Shown in pieces: positions 63,368 through 64,000 of a DNA stretch of 64,000 bases. How positions within the stretch are numbered: the first letter of the stretch is position 1; every line of letters starts with the position of its first letter. Source of the DNA: Bradyrhizobium iriomotense. GTDB lineage: Bacteria > Pseudomonadota > Alphaproteobacteria > Rhizobiales > Xanthobacteraceae. Made by a program: the position numbers and the translations under genes. Location: positions 1-64,000 of the forward strand of contig NZ_JAFCLP010000017.1 of the NCBI RefSeq assembly GCF_018129405.1. The letters are read 5' to 3'. Under the pieces are notes generated by a model that saw nothing but the letters and a program-made list of their open reading frames with translations, did no database searches and was not told the DNA's origin.

Positions 63368-64000
63368 ATGAACCGGATTCTCCTGATCGAGGACGACACC
63401 GAGACCGCGGAGGCGATCGTCGCCGAGCTCGCCGATCGCGGCTTCGAGGTGCAGTGGGCCGGCGACGGCGTTGACGGTCTCGACCGGGCGCGCGCGTCTA
63501 GTCCCGATGCCATGATCGTCGATCGCATGCTGCCGGGAATGGACGGGCTGACCGTCATCGAGGCGCTACGCAAGGATCAGGTCAGGACGCCTGTGCTGGT
63601 GTTGAGTGCGCTCGGCGCCGTGGATGACCGGGTGCGCGGATTACGCATGGGCGGGGATGATTATCTCACAAAGCCGTTCGCGCTCGTCGAGCTGGTCGCA
63701 CGGATCGAGGCGTTACTGCGCCGGCCGATCGATAGCCGTGAAACCATCTTGCATGTCGGGCCGCTGGAGCTCGACCTGATCGAGCGGACCGCGCGACGCG
63801 GCGCGCGCAGGCTTGACCTGCTGCCGCGCGAATTCCGCCTCCTCGAATACATGATGCGCAGGAACGATCAGCTGTTGACGCGCGCGATGCTGCTCGAGGA
63901 GGTCTGGAACTACAAGTTCGTTCCGGCGACCACCAACCTGATCGACGTGCATATGGGTCGGCTTCGCCACAAGGTGGACGGTCCCGGAGAGCCGCAGCTG
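63368..64000 (+). CDS. OmpR-family response regulator (3' end outside window)
   Basis: The frame runs from ATG 63368 to the window end (211 codons, incomplete). The receiver domain shows the acidic pair Glu8/Asp9-Asp10, phospho-acceptor Asp52 in IVDRMLPGMDG, Ser80 (VLVLSA) and Lys102 (YLTKPF). A C-terminal winged-helix domain follows (DLLPREFRLLEYMMRRNDQLLTRAMLLEEVWNY). It resembles the QseB/CusR/TctD group. A sensor kinase would be expected just beyond the window. Target genes unknown. Confidence 0.92.
   Translation, partial: MNRILLIEDDTETAEAIVAELADRGFEVQWAGDGVDGLDRARASSPDAMIVDRMLPGMDGLTVIEALRKDQVRTPVLVLSALGAVDDRVRGLRMGGDDYLTKPFALVELVARIEALLRRPIDSRETILHVGPLELDLIERTARRGARRLDLLPREFRLLEYMMRRNDQLLTRAMLLEEVWNYKFVPATTNLIDVHMGRLRHKVDGPGEPQL

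Noticed and set aside
1-64000. tRNA, rRNA, prophage or insertion-sequence genes
   Set aside because: No cloverleaf-like segment, transposase, integrase or phage structural protein was recognised on either strand by reading; a covariance-model scan was not possible here.

Overview
The window reads as chromosomal DNA of a GC-rich alphaproteobacterium, most likely Bradyrhizobium or a close relative (Rhodopseudomonas, Nitrobacter or Afipia). This is inferred from high GC at third codon positions, FNR/FixK-type boxes, Cox-like molybdenum hydroxylase genes, Liv-type transport genes and small palindromic intergenic repeats. No rRNA, tRNA, CRISPR array, insertion sequence or prophage gene was recognised.

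Region 1 (1-10.1 kb) is a LapA-type adhesin locus. It holds the C-terminal part of a giant RTX adhesin with near-identical 579-bp repeats, a LapG-like periplasmic cysteine protease, and a complete type I exporter (HlyD/LapC, ABC/LapB, TolC/LapE). No LapD partner is visible.

Region 2 (10.1-26.6 kb) looks like a low-oxygen regulon. Five TTGA-N6-TCAA boxes lie in intergenic DNA, most of them 50-80 bp upstream of start codons. They precede small proteins, an operon of PHA-synthase-like DUF3141 protein, phosphotransacetylase, acetate kinase and FabI, an opposing CoA-transferase (two subunits) plus MaoC operon, and several alpha/beta hydrolases. One of these hydrolases is an exported double-domain protein. 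Together they suggest acyl-CoA/acyl-phosphate overflow and carbon-storage metabolism when oxygen is limiting.

Region 3 (26.6-39.1 kb) groups three HupE/UreJ-type membrane proteins, a membrane-anchored PpiC-like isomerase, and an exported PHP-like metallohydrolase with a His/Asp-rich tail. It also holds a 2OG-Fe(II) oxygenase, a fused MFS/spermidine-synthase-like protein, a TonB-dependent receptor and an orphan GspC/GspN-like protein. A metal-linked function is inferred.

Region 4 (39.2-61.6 kb) is an approximately 22-kb run of 20 genes on the minus strand. The order from its start is: Liv-type binding protein, AraC regulator, LivH, LivM, LivG, a LivF fused to a Tm-1-like (UPF0261) domain, a TIM-barrel PEP-hydrolase-family protein, a giant flotillin, two SRPBCC proteins, FAD and 2Fe-2S subunits of a molybdenum hydroxylase, and its large subunit split into two genes. 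MoxR and VWA (CoxD/CoxE-like) maturation proteins follow, then an amidohydrolase, a metallo-beta-lactamase-fold lactonase, an SMP-30/isochorismatase fusion and a flavodoxin-fold reductase. This is the best candidate for an undescribed system: uptake, Mo-dependent hydroxylation and lactone or amide hydrolysis of an unknown organic substrate, perhaps organised at a flotillin membrane platform.

Region 5 (62.0-64 kb) holds two small exported proteins and the start of an OmpR-family response regulator that runs off the window.
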